Source: Diphasiastrum complanatum
Lineage: Eukaryota > Streptophyta > Lycopodiopsida > Lycopodiales > Lycopodiaceae
DNA length: 64,000 nt
Assembly (NCBI GenBank): GCA_029204225.1
Contig: CM055103.1
Coordinates: forward strand, 50,755,470 to 50,819,469
Reading direction: 5' to 3'
A program made the translations under genes and the position numbers. Below are positions 43,034 through 53,471 of the stretch, one piece after another. The notes below the pieces were generated by a model. That model was not told where the DNA came from and searched no databases. It worked only from the letters and a program-made list of their open reading frames with translations. The first letter of the stretch is position 1. Every line of letters starts with the position of its first letter.

Positions 43034-44036
43034 CTGCTAATCTGAGAAGGTGTGGTGCTTGATTCACTGTCCTTCTTGCTACTGATCGTCCAGATCTTAG
43101 ATTCATCCGATGGTGGGGTCCAAGATAGTAGGATCTTGCTTGTACAATGTGATGCACTCTGGATCTTAAGTATCTGATCAATATGATTGGTCAGAAGTGA
43201 AAATCAGGCCCCTTACGGTGATTTTTGCTTGATAACTTTTTACTCCTTACACTGATTGACTTGAGATTTTGATAGTAGCTGGATCTAGTGTAGATATTTC
43301 CACTGATCTAGTCTGCGAGGGTTCTCTGGTGCAAGGGTTGGTTGTGTGAGGATTCTTTAGCAGTTTTGCAGACCAAAACACTTGATATCTCTCAGATTAC
43401 TGGGAAGTAACTCTTGCAAGGATCACAGGAGCTGAATTTGGCTTGAATCTGACTCTGGAATTCTCTGCGAGAGTTAACTCTCGCAAGAAGTGAAAATTTC
43501 ACTGTTTGCGAGGGTTCAAAACCACTAATTTGGCTTGATCTTCACCAATACACAGTACTTACTCTCGTAGGCTTCTTCACTAATGGAAATTGACATTCTA
43601 GATCGATTGAGATGGTCTGCGAGAGTTCTCTCTGGAAGGATTTGCTGGATCTTCACCCTTTAGTGATTTTTTAGCACTTAAACCCAATTTTCTACTCATT
43701 GAAATCAAACTAACTCTCGCAAACCTCTTTGTGTCCTGGTCTCACTAAGATGGAACTTCAAAATTCTTTGCGAGGGTTGTTGCCCAATAGAACTGAAATT
43801 TTTAGTGTCTGCGAGGGTTCTCTGGTATTTTCTCGTCTTTTTTCCACTGGGAACTCTTGCAAGCTTCTCTATGTCATGATCTCACTGGGATGGAACTTCA
43901 GAGGGCTTTGGGAGAGTTTTGGTGAAAATTTGCATTTTTTTGGATTTTTACAAGGGTTTTTTGAATTTTTATGATTTTTTCTCTGATTTTTGCAATCTGC
44001 TTGGAACTAACTTTTGCAGGCTTCTATGCAGGTCTG
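43034..44036 (-). other. Ty3/gypsy copy A: 5' leader with GCGAGAGTT words
   Basis: Noncoding leader similar to 49746-50690 in copy B. It repeatedly contains CTGCGAGAGTT or its complement AACTCTCGCAG. The copy B match ends at about 44036, where a copia gag fragment starts, so the primer site and LTR are missing here. Confidence 0.7.
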
Positions 44037-44039
44037 GGA

Positions 44040-44216
44040 GGCCCTCATGTCACATGGAGTGGTATTAGGCCGGACTTCAATACCTGCAACAATGTCCCAT
44101 AACTCCTTCTCCATCAAAATGCTCTTCATTTTGAATTTCCAGATGTAGTAGTTAGAAGCCCCATCAAGTTTGCTTGCATCGCCCAAATTTGTCTCATTGA
44201 TGTTTGCCATTTTCAA
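44040..44216 (-). pseudogene. Copia gag N-terminal fragment
   Basis: Minus-strand frame MANINETNLGDASKLDG then NYYIWKFKMKSILMEKELWDIV, the classic plant copia gag start. It is cut after about 60 codons by the gypsy leader. Confidence 0.75.
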
Positions 44217-44889
44217 AGTGCTTGAAACTTCACCTGTAGGCTATAAAGTGTATGCCGAAGCCAACCGTGATGTCAAAAATAAAAAATAATGACTGCAATT
44301 TTTGGCTTACCAATCCATCTGCCACTTTTCCGCCAAATTGAAAGCCAAATCGACGTCATCTTCCGAAATGCTCCTTGTCACCAACTCCCAACTATGTGCC
44401 CAATGGAATGGTGAAATTGCTTTTGGCGTGCTCTGAACACTTTTTCTGTGGCAAGCACTTTGTTTTGATGTACCGTACTTGCAGGTACAGTCAAGGTGCC
44501 CTTTGTTTGGCCAAAATAGACTAAAGGAAGTGAAAATAGAGGCACCTTAAGTTTTGAACTGTCTTTTCACCTTGAAAAGGCTTCACTCTTTACCAACTTC
44601 AGGACCCAACTCAAATTTCAAGTTGAAAATTTTCAATGAAGTTGCATGGCCAAATGCAATTCATGGCCTTCGGACCCTCTTTATGCCAATCCAATGGCTC
44701 TCACAAATCCGAGCGTCCACAATCACTCTCCATTGCGCAATCTACACCACAGATCCATCTTGATCTAATCCTACAGTCCGGGCTGCATTTGGGCGCTAAG
44801 CCCCTCCACTTGGGCCACTGACCCCCTCCAAACACAATCCATAAGCGCGAGTGAGGGCTCGCTGTCAAAATTTCAGAGTTTAAGGACTG
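44217..44889 (-). other. Copia leader-like sequence
   Basis: About 670 bases between an LTR and the gag fragment. No typical TGGTATCAGAGC primer site and no gene seen. Confidence 0.4.
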
Positions 44890-45519
44890 AATTTGATCTA
44901 CAAAGCGTGATTGATAGCTTGGGATCTTGATCTATATCAAGACTAGCTTCCAAATCTAGCTTCTACTTGACAATCTTTGTGATTCCAAGCAAGAACAATA
45001 AAAAAATGACGATCCATGACTTCACACATGTGAAGTACAGTACTATATGGCCTGATAATAGAGAAATAGTTTACTTATGATTTACTAAGCATTCATCCAC
45101 TAAGAAAGTGCTTAAGAGAGTCAAAACACCAAGATTGCTCACAAACCAATGTTTCTCATCATTAGGTTTTCAATGGATCCATCATGGATCAAGTACATAA
45201 TCATCATAATCTCTCTCTAAGTTGCATCCAACACGTATGGAACAACTCATTGTACTTATCCATATCCACTTTGGATAAGATCTATCAAGTTTGCCACATC
45301 ATTTATTGGTGGTTTGTGTTGACCTTCTAGTTTCTTACAATCTAGGACCTAACTCCTATAGTTTAGGAGATGTCATATTTGACTCAAATAAAAGCTAATC
45401 AAAATGGATCTGAATATTACAAGTGTCATTTCACACGTGTTGACAGGTCCTCACACGTGTGGATCCACATAGATGTCAAAATACATCAAAAACCTTGTGA
45501 AAATTGCTAAATTTTAACA
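44890..45519 (-). repeat. Copia LTR (minus orientation)
   Basis: Starts TGTTAAAATTTAGC at 45519 directly after the purine tract AAAAATTGAGGAG. It contains CACACGTGTG-type palindromes at 45452, 45432 and 45023. The far end is not certain. Confidence 0.65.
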
Positions 45520-45543
45520 CTCCTCAATTTTTACATGATGCAA

Positions 45544-46608
45544 CTATAGTAATCTATCTACAACTCCTAAAGCTGATCTTAATTTGATAAATGAAGCCTT
45601 TGGCAAGGCTTTAGTGAGTAGATCAGCAAGGCAATCTGAAGAAGACACATGATGTAGCTTGATTTCCTTTGCTTGAACCTTTTCCCTCACAATATGGTGA
45701 GCAATCTCTATGTGCTTGCTCCTTGCATGGAATGTGGGATTGGTTGCTAATGCTTGGCTTGATTGGTTGTCACAATATATTATTGGCTGCTCCTCGGCCT
45801 CCATGACTTGCAACTCCACCAAAAGCCTCTTCAACCATAAGATCTCCTTTGTTGTTGATGTTAGTGCCTTGTATTCTGACTCGGTTGAAGATAGAGAAAT
45901 AGTATCTTACTTTTTGGAAAGCCAAGACACTATGCCATTGCAAAGAAAGTTAAGCAAAGCACTTGTGGACCTCCTATCCACTTTATCACCTACAAAATCA
46001 GCATCCAAATATGCCCGCAAGGCAAGATTAGATCCATCATATAAAATGCCAAAGTTCTTGGTGGTCGAGATGTACCTCAACACCCTTTTTGCATTTTTCC
46101 AATGACAAACCAATGGATTTTGCATAGATTGGCTTAGTTTACCCACACTATGATTTAGATAAGGCCTAGCTATAGTAAGATAGACCAAGAGCCTACAAGT
46201 CTTCTATATAGTGTGATGTCCTCAAAGGATGCTTCATCATCACTATTAGAAACTTTTACATTTTGCTCCATAGGAGTTTCTACTCATTTACAATCTTTCA
46301 TTTCAAACTTTTCTAAAATAGAAGAAGCATATTTGGATTGACAAATAAAACTCAAATCTTTGTCTCTTGAAACTTCTATTCCTAATATGAAATGAAGATT
46401 ACCAAGATCCACCATCTTAAACTCTTTAGATAGTGCTACTTTCACTTCTTGTATACCATCATGATCATTTCCACTAAGGATAATGTCATCTACATACAAA
46501 ATGAGAATGTTGATTTTACCATCATTGAATCTTAAGTACAAAGAAGGATCATAAGCACTTAAAACAAATTTTATAGAGTTCAAGAAAGCATTCAACCTAG
46601 AGTACTCT
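45544..46608 (-). pseudogene. Copia reverse transcriptase C-terminus and RNase H
   Basis: From 46608 the frame reads LNAFLNSIKFVLSAYDPSLY, LYVDDIILSGND (YVDD intact) and LSKEFKMVDLGNLHFILGIEVS. The RNase H part has VCHWKNAKRVLRYI, ADFVGDKVDRRSTS, then EEQPIIYCDNQSSQALA and KHIEIAHHIVREKV, and stops near 45549. Several shifts lie between these pieces. The upstream edge joins gypsy copy B at MLKE, an illegitimate junction. Confidence 0.85.
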
Positions 46609-47530
46609 TTCAGCATATTGATCTTAGCCCAACTGGTCATCTTTTGGTTTTCCGTCATCCGAGTAGAAGATGACGTTGTATCTGAGTCCATCTTGATCGA
46701 CTTTAAGGAATCCAACACCTCTTTTTGCTCCTTTTTGTCATATTGGTGGATTCGTCCTTGTTGTCTTTCATCGGAACTAGCGTGACATTCGTCTCGTGGT
46801 TGCGAATATCAACATCCACTATTGCTATAGCCTCTTTAGGTAGATCACTCCATCGGATCACCTGGTTGTAGCATTGCTTCAACTGATTCTTCTTGTTTGC
46901 AGGTGCCCTTGGTGGATCGATCCTTGAGACTTTCGCCATAGTAGACTTTTGCGGCGGTTGAGCTAGTACTTTCTTGATTCCGTAATGATCTGGGTCCATG
47001 TGTTGTAGGACCTGCTCATCAGTCAGCTCAGTCTCCTTATTATAAGTTAGAGCATGTTGCCAAGGGACTAAATCATCATGCACTGGGTTCTCAATAGGTT
47101 CCGCTGACAGCCATGCTACGTTTATCATATTCACCCCAAATGTGATTGGTGTGTCCATAGTGTAACATTTGGGTGAAGATGTGCTGGGTTCAGGATCTGA
47201 TTCATATTGACATACTCGGCAGTCAATAGTTGCTAATGCATTCATCCATCTCATAACATCCGTCTTTGAATCATAGTGACCACCCTTGGCTGGCCTTAAG
47301 TGATCAATCGTGTGATCTGTCGTGGATAATCCGTCATCAGCTTTGGGTGCAATAGGTTTCACCGCCCACGTGTTTGGATCAACCTTTACAGCCTGCTCTC
47401 GGTTCTCAAAGGTGAGTTTTCCCGTACTCCGGTTGTGTACTACTTGCGTAGTCCTCAACCATGGTCTTCCAAGTAAAACATGATATGCAGTTGGAGATTC
47501 AAGTATATCCATGACTACAAAAGTGATCAC
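46609..47530 (-). pseudogene. Ty3/gypsy copy B: protease end and linker
   Basis: The frame 47530-46703 runs FVVMDILESPTAYHVLLGRPW, WAVKPIAPKADDG, TPITFGVNMINVAWLSAEP and RIDPPRAPANKKNQLKQ. It then shifts to TENQKMTSWAKINMLKE and ends at 46609 against the copia fragment. RT and the rest of pol are absent. Confidence 0.8.
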
Positions 47531-47533
47531 AAA

Positions 47534-47980
47534 CTACATGCCTGCTATTTTTACAAGTATATCGGCAACCACACCCTTTGGTTTTACACAGGATTGATCT
47601 GCTAGTTTGATGGCGAATCTTGCTGGCTTCAACCCTTGTAAAGCCCACTTTTCATATAAAGTAGTGGAGATCAAATTGACTCCCGATCCTCCATCTACTA
47701 TTGTTGCCTCATCCTCGTATCTCTTGTGTTTGATTGGTAGAGTGATGTTGTGTTCTTCAATTTCCCACGCTGCCCCGATGTGGAGGACGTTACTTGTTTT
47801 TTCATAGCCCGTACAATATATGGGCTCAAGCGCTACTGGCTCCTCATCCATTTTGGCCCATTCAGCCAAAAGGCTTTTAGCTTGTGGCGCAATCCGCAAT
47901 AATTTCCCAAGAGGTAAACTAACACGACTTGCCAATAAGATTGTGAGCCTTTCGGTGTGTGGTTCCTTGGGCTCCACCAT
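47534..47980 (-). pseudogene. Ty3/gypsy copy B: aspartic protease
   Basis: Frame with GNYCGL-like leader, PIYCTGYEKTSNVLHIGAAW, IVDGGSGVNLISTTLYEKW and FAIKLADQSCVKPKGVV. It is separated from the next frame by a stop at 47533. It retains the residues EKWALQ that copy A has lost. Confidence 0.8.
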
Positions 47981-47993
47981 GTGAAAAGGTGGT

Positions 47994-49065
47994 TCATACG
48001 ATGCAACCGATCGTTCTGATCAGTGTGCAATGGTGAGCCAGTTTGCGATTCCTGTTCGCCGTCAGCTGGAGGTTTCCTAGGATTGTCCTTTTCTTGTTCT
48101 TTCTCCTCCGCTTGTGCTCTCTATACCTAGTGTCGTATTTTCGGTGGTGTCTTCTTTCTTCCCTCACATTCGGATATGGCGTTGAGGTTGAGGGTTGGTC
48201 ATCAGTGACCAATGGTGCTAGTGAGGGAGCCACTTCCTTCCTCTTCTGTGTTTGCGTAACGGCTAACACACGAGCATGGAAATGTTGTCCTTCTGGTGGC
48301 ATCACCGCTGGAACTGCTATTTGCTGTATCACAATGAAGTTCAATGGTGCATTGGTTCCAGGTCTCAATGGACAATTCTTGAAGTAGTGTCCATAATCGC
48401 ATTCTCGGCAGAAGGATGTATATTGTCCCTTGTAAGGACATTCTGAATTCCTGTGTCCTTCACCGCATCCATTGCATCTCTGGTTCTGCTGCTGTCAGGT
48501 TTACATGGGCCACTTGTTGATTGGTTGGCCTTGGTGATGCAAGCAAGGCCATACGCTGATGCTGATTCGATGCGCCATATCTCGGTGTCGCGTTTGGTGC
48601 CCCTTGATGATATGGATAAGAAGTCTGATAAGGACTTCTCTTCTGTTGAACAATCTAGGAGTTAAATGGGCAAAATGCCATATTGTGCGATGTTGCATTG
48701 CACAGATAAAAAAATCTATGTGTCAGTCTCAGATTTTGCTTTAGGACTGGACACTCGTTCGCTGTATGGTTTTGTATGCATACTGAACACCATACATTCT
48801 CCCGTCGTGGATACTATAGCTAGTTTAATTCCGATTGATGTGCCATTGTTGCTATAGCTCCTTGTAAGGCTTTCAGTTTATGATCAAACTGCATCGTAAG
48901 TTGCTCCATCAGTTGTTTGTGTAATTTTGTCATTTGATCCAACAGGAGTTCTGTGGATAGAGCGGATGCGGTTGATGACGATGATGCTATCGAGGGAGTA
49001 GGAGTATGGGTGGATGGATATTCGTCCTCGGATCCCTCATCCTCTTCCCTGATGGCATCTTCCAT
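47994..49065 (-). pseudogene. Ty3/gypsy copy B: gag C-terminal region
   Basis: Broken frames collinear with copy A gag. They include DEYPSTHTPTPSIASSSST, LLLDQMTKLHKQLMEQL, remnants of the cysteine clusters (48850-48440) and NFIVIQQIAVPAVMPPEGQH. A deletion removes most of the Pro/Gln-rich stretch near 48470. Confidence 0.7.
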
Positions 49066-49069
49066 AGCT

Positions 49070-49745
49070 TCTTGCAGAGTAGGGAACTGCTCCCATCATT
49101 TCAGTTCTCTTTTTATGCTTCCTGGTAGTCCGGCTAGGAACCACATGATTACCGCATGATTGGGAGTTAGGGCTACACTACACTCAGATCTTAGATGTTT
49201 GACCCGTTCAATATAGTCCCTGACCCTTTCTCGTTTTCCCATCTTGACTTTGTTCAGTAGGAGAAACAGGCCTTCTAGGAATTTCCTTGGTTTAAGGCGC
49301 GTGATGAGAGCCGATTTAACAGCTTCCTAGGTAGATTTTTCTTCCTTTGACAGGTTGAAAAACCAATCTTGAGCCACTGCTAATAAGGACATGGACAACA
49401 ACATCAACTTTTCTGCAAGTATCCGTTCGCCATAGATTTCACAAGCTTGCTCGTAGATCTGGAGGAAGCGGATGGGATCTGATGATCCGTCGTATTTTGG
49501 TATTTCCATCCATGGTACTCTCCGGACTGCTTGCAAGAGAGCGACAAGTACGGGTTGGCCCATTGGTTCCATTGGTGCTGGTTCCGGTTTTGCCTCTTGT
49601 TGCGCAGCTGCCAATCTGGGAAGGTGTGGTGCTTGATTTGCTATCCTTCTTGCTATTGATCGTCCAGATCTCAGATTCATCCGATGGTGGATTCCAAAGT
49701 AGTTGGATCTTGCTTGTACAGTGGGATGCAGTCTCTGGATCTTAA
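49070..49745 (-). pseudogene. Ty3/gypsy copy B: gag N-terminal core
   Basis: ATG at 49680 begins MNLRSGRSIARRIANQ, then VPWMEIPKYDGSSDPIRFLQ, YGERILAEKLMLLSMSL and AQDWFFNLSKEEKST before a stop at 49327. The core continues as RLKPRKFLEGL...KKVRDYI-type gag (49320-49070). It is the better preserved gag of the two copies. Confidence 0.8.
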
Positions 49746-50967
49746 GGATTTGATCAATCTGATCGGCCGGAAGTGAAATTTAGGCCTTGTACGGTGTTTT
49801 TTCCTTGATAACTTTGTACTCCTTGCATTGATTGACCTGAGATTTTGACAATAGCTGGGTCTGGTGCAGATTTTTCCACTGATCTAGTTTGCGAGGGTTC
49901 TCTTGTGTGAGGGTTGGCTGTGCGAGGGTTCTTTAGTTGTTTTTGTAGATAAAAAACTTTATATCTCTCAGATGTTTAGGAAGTAACTCTCGCAAGGATC
50001 ATAGTAGCTGAATCTGGGTCAGATCTCACTATGGAATTCTCTGCGAGAGTTAACTCTTGCACTAAGTGAAAATTTAACTATATGCGAGGATCCAGAACTA
50101 CTATTTTGGCTTGATCTTCACCAAATCTCTATACTAACTCTCGCAGGCTTCTTTGATGGAAATTAAGATTCTGAATCGATTGAGATGGTCTGCGAGAGTT
50201 CTTATTGGAAGGATTTGCTGGAAGGCTTCACTTTTTAGTGATTTTTTAGTACTTAGACCCAATTTTTTGCTCTCTAGAATCAAACTAACTCTCGCAGACT
50301 CTTCTGTGTCCTTGTCTCACTGAGATGAAATTTCAGAATCCTGTGCGAGAGTTCTTGCCCACTGGAACTGAAAATTTTGGTGTCTGCGAGGCTTCTCTGG
50401 TACTTTCTCGTCTTTTTTTCACTGGGAACTCTCGCACAGGCACCTAGACATCAAACTAACTCTCGCAGGCTTCTCTGCGTGCTGGTCTCACTGAGATGGA
50501 ACTTCAAAGGGCTCTGCGAGAGTTTTGGTGAGAATTTGTATTTTTTTGGATTTTTTCAAGGATTTTTTGAATTTTTTATGATTTTTCTCTGATTTTTGCA
50601 ATCTGCTTGGAACTAACTCTCGCAGGCTTCTATGCAGGTTTGGGACAGTACCCTGGAGTTGCTGCCAGTCATGCAAGGGTTAACTCTCACTGGTTTTGGA
50701 GATATTAAAATCTGATGAGATTTTAGGCTCTTTTTCCCTCCAAAATGCAGATTGGTGTTTTTTTGGATATGTTGGTTGGTTGGGTTTCAAGCCCTTAGAG
50801 GCTGTTCAGGGCCTCCTCTACCCTCTCACACCTCCTCCGCTAGCTTTGAACGATCCAAACACAAAAAAATATAGAGAACTAACTCTAAACTCCCAAAAAT
50901 CTATCTAAAACTACTCTAAAAAGCAAGAAATAGCTAAAATGCAACTACACTAGTTAGTGGAAACCTA
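49746..50967 (-). other. Ty3/gypsy copy B: 5' leader with GCGAGAGTT/AACTCTCGC words
   Basis: A noncoding leader between primer site and gag. More than a dozen CTGCGAGAGTT or AACTCTCGCAGGCTTCT words in both orientations lie between about 49885 and 50640. Confidence 0.7.
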
Positions 50968-50985
50968 TCCCCGACAACGGCGCCA
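50968..50985 (-). promoter_or_regulatory. Gypsy primer-binding site
   Basis: On the minus strand TGGCGCCGTTGTCGGGGA, one base after the LTR. It is the primer site seen in Athila/Tat-type plant gypsy elements and usually assigned to tRNA-Asp. Confidence 0.85.
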
Positions 50986-50986
50986 C

Positions 50987-51751
50987 TGTAGGGTCTTCGA
51001 TCTGCTGTTGTTGTACCCCTCCCCCTTGTCAACAAGGGTTAGTTCACTGGATAGGCACCTAGCTATGCATAGATGCTACTTTTAGTTAGTTCCCTACTTT
51101 TCATCTAACTCTACCCCACTAACAATACTTTCACTAACTCTACTCCCCTAAACTACCTTCGTCATGATTGTAGGTGAAAGGAAAGGAAAGATTAGAAGAG
51201 AGTGAGAGAAGAGAAGAGAGAAAGAGAGAGATAGAGGGTGAGAGTGGAGGTTAGCTCAAATGCTCCTTATGCTTGCTAATGAAGAAACATTAACTAGGAC
51301 AACCAATCAACATGAAAATGGAAAGCAATGGAAACACAATCAAAAGCATTAGCAAGTAGTGAATAACAAATGATGATGCTTCTCTCCAAAAAGTGGTAGA
51401 GTTTTCTCCTTCTCATTAAGCATCAAAATAGAGTACAAGTGGTGCCTTTTTATAAATGGGGAAGGCCCTTGCCCCAAAATCCTATTGGCTAATATTTACA
51501 TTGATCCTATCCATTCATCTTGGACCCAACTTGATCCAAGGGTCCACAAAAAGTACATTGGAAATCACAAGATTCATGTGAGTCCAAAATTGGACCCAAC
51601 TCTAAAAAAGTAAAATCTAAGTTTAAAATTGACTTTGGGCCTCAAGTTTTATTTTAATTACAAAGGGCCCAAGTCTATTATTTTATTTACAACTCAACTT
51701 GCGTGCTCATTGGCCCATGGGCTTATACGCGCAGGATGTCATGCCCTCACA
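50987..51751 (-). repeat. Ty3/gypsy copy B 5' LTR
   Basis: 765 bases on the minus strand from TGTGAGGGCATGAC to GACCCTACA, ending one base before the primer site. No matching 3' LTR was found in the window. Confidence 0.8.
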
Positions 51752-52449
51752 ATACGTTTTATTGGTCGATTTTATTTATTTACAATTCGTCGGGAATACT
51801 CCCAACAACAGTTTTACTCGTGTTATCATAGAATCTACAAAAATACACGGGAAAGGTTAACAGTCATATTCGACTTAAATAATTCAACATTCCTAACTAG
51901 TATAAATAGATGATCATTTCTAGTTTTATTGTTCTTATTTTTTTTCCTTTCTCTTTTAAAAAGAAGTCAAGGATCAGAGAGTATTGCTAGTATCGCTTCA
52001 TCGCTAATTAGTGGAAGTGCATCAAATAGAGTTAGTTTCGAGTATGCAGATGCATTTGCTATTGTTTTGTGTTCGCTATTCATCTAATGTATACATGCTA
52101 CTTACTGAATCGATTATACAATTTTATTATGTTCAATATTATGTTAGAGTGAATACTTCTATGTTCTATTGTAATCTGATTACGTTCTCTTACAGTTTTG
52201 TATGTGCTATCGAATACTGTCTAAATAAATTTTCATTCCTGTATGTTTGTCTACAAAGTCAATCTCATTGATTCTGATGATTTCAAAGTTAGAGTTAAGT
52301 ACAATCAAATGATAGTCCCATCTACCGACTCTTTTTCTATTGAGCATTTTTTCCTTTCTCCAGCATAATGTATATAGTCCTTTTGTGTGAAGATAAGATA
52401 GTATCAATGTTAGAATAACCATTGTCAATCCGGTCATCGCTAAAGCACA
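51752..52449. other. Unassigned AT-rich sequence
   Basis: Contains TATAAATAGATG (51901) and short frames with no recognisable motif. Possibly LTR material of another element. Confidence 0.35.
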
Positions 52450-52920
52450 AATAGGTGACGAACGCTATGTTACCGCCCAACCATAGAGGTACTGCCACCT
52501 CACCCCCGTGCACTAGAGCCACAGACCACCATCAAGCAAGCTCGGATTCTCTGGTCCCATGCCACCATGCCTTACCCTCGACCCTCGCCTACCTACATCC
52601 TAAGGACTAGATAATCGTCCTGACCTGACCACCAGTGGAAGAGCTCTTTATTCTCCATGAGAGAATGAATGCCAAGCTCATGGAGATCCACCTCTATATA
52701 CATAGTCTAGGTGGGGTCATCTTCGACCATAGGAGTCACGCATGACCAACGACACGTGACAGTTGTGCACGTTGACGCGGGTCCATAACAACAAGTCAAC
52801 GCGCGCCAATAAGATATTGACATGTGGCACCAAAAGACCTATAGCTCCATATCAGCGTTCCGTCATAATTGAGACCGTCACCTCAAGTTTCATGTTGTGT
52901 GCCCTTATGGGTACGTAACA
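52450..52920 (-). repeat. Chromovirus 3' LTR
   Basis: On the minus strand it starts TGTTACGTACCC at 52920, right after the purine tract AAAAGGGGGAGGG. It carries GTATATAGAGG (TATA-like) and GAATAAAGAGC. The end is approximate. Confidence 0.65.
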
Positions 52921-52933
52921 TTCCCTCCCCCTT

Positions 52934-53471
52934 TTAAGAGTCTCCTCCTAATGAGAGCAAACCAAGGAAGTTCAATCTTAAATAGTCTTCTCTCTCGAAA
53001 GCGTCCTCATCATCTGACTTGCCTTTCCAACCTACAAGAAATTCAAAAATCAAACAGTTTCTCAATTGGTGACGACAAACGTCAACCACTATTTCAGGTA
53101 CGTTAGGAGCAAAGGTAGACAGATCCTCTAACTCAAATAGTTCACTTTCCAAAATTAGGGAATCCTTCCTACTAAGTCATGCCTTTAAACAACTTACATG
53201 GAAAACAAGATGAACCCCAATCAAAAGATATAGTTGATAAGTGACCAGGTTGATTTTTTTTTACAACCTTATAAGGTCTACTATAATGAGGAGATAGCTT
53301 ATGGCATTTTCCCATCCGAAGTACCTTTAAAGCCTTAGGGATTTTAAGGTACACCCAGGTTTTGACCTCAATATCCCGAGGTGAGCGACCGCGGTTAGCA
53401 TAAAACTGAGCTCTATTCTGAGCGGTTTTCATACTTTGATGAGCATAAAGCTTATAAAGTTTATGATCCAT
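52934..53471 (-). pseudogene. Ty3/gypsy chromovirus integrase C-terminus and chromodomain
   Basis: The first frame (53471-53172) has RAQFYANRGRSPRDIEVKTW, VYLKIPKAL and KLSPHYSRPYKVVKK, the integrase C-terminal GPY/F region. After a shift, the second frame (53152-52934) has ESELFELEDLSTFAPNVPE and IFEFLVGWKGKSDDEDAFERE, a chromodomain of the kind that guides integration to heterochromatin. Upstream pol is missing, cut at a copia fragment at about 53468. Confidence 0.8.
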
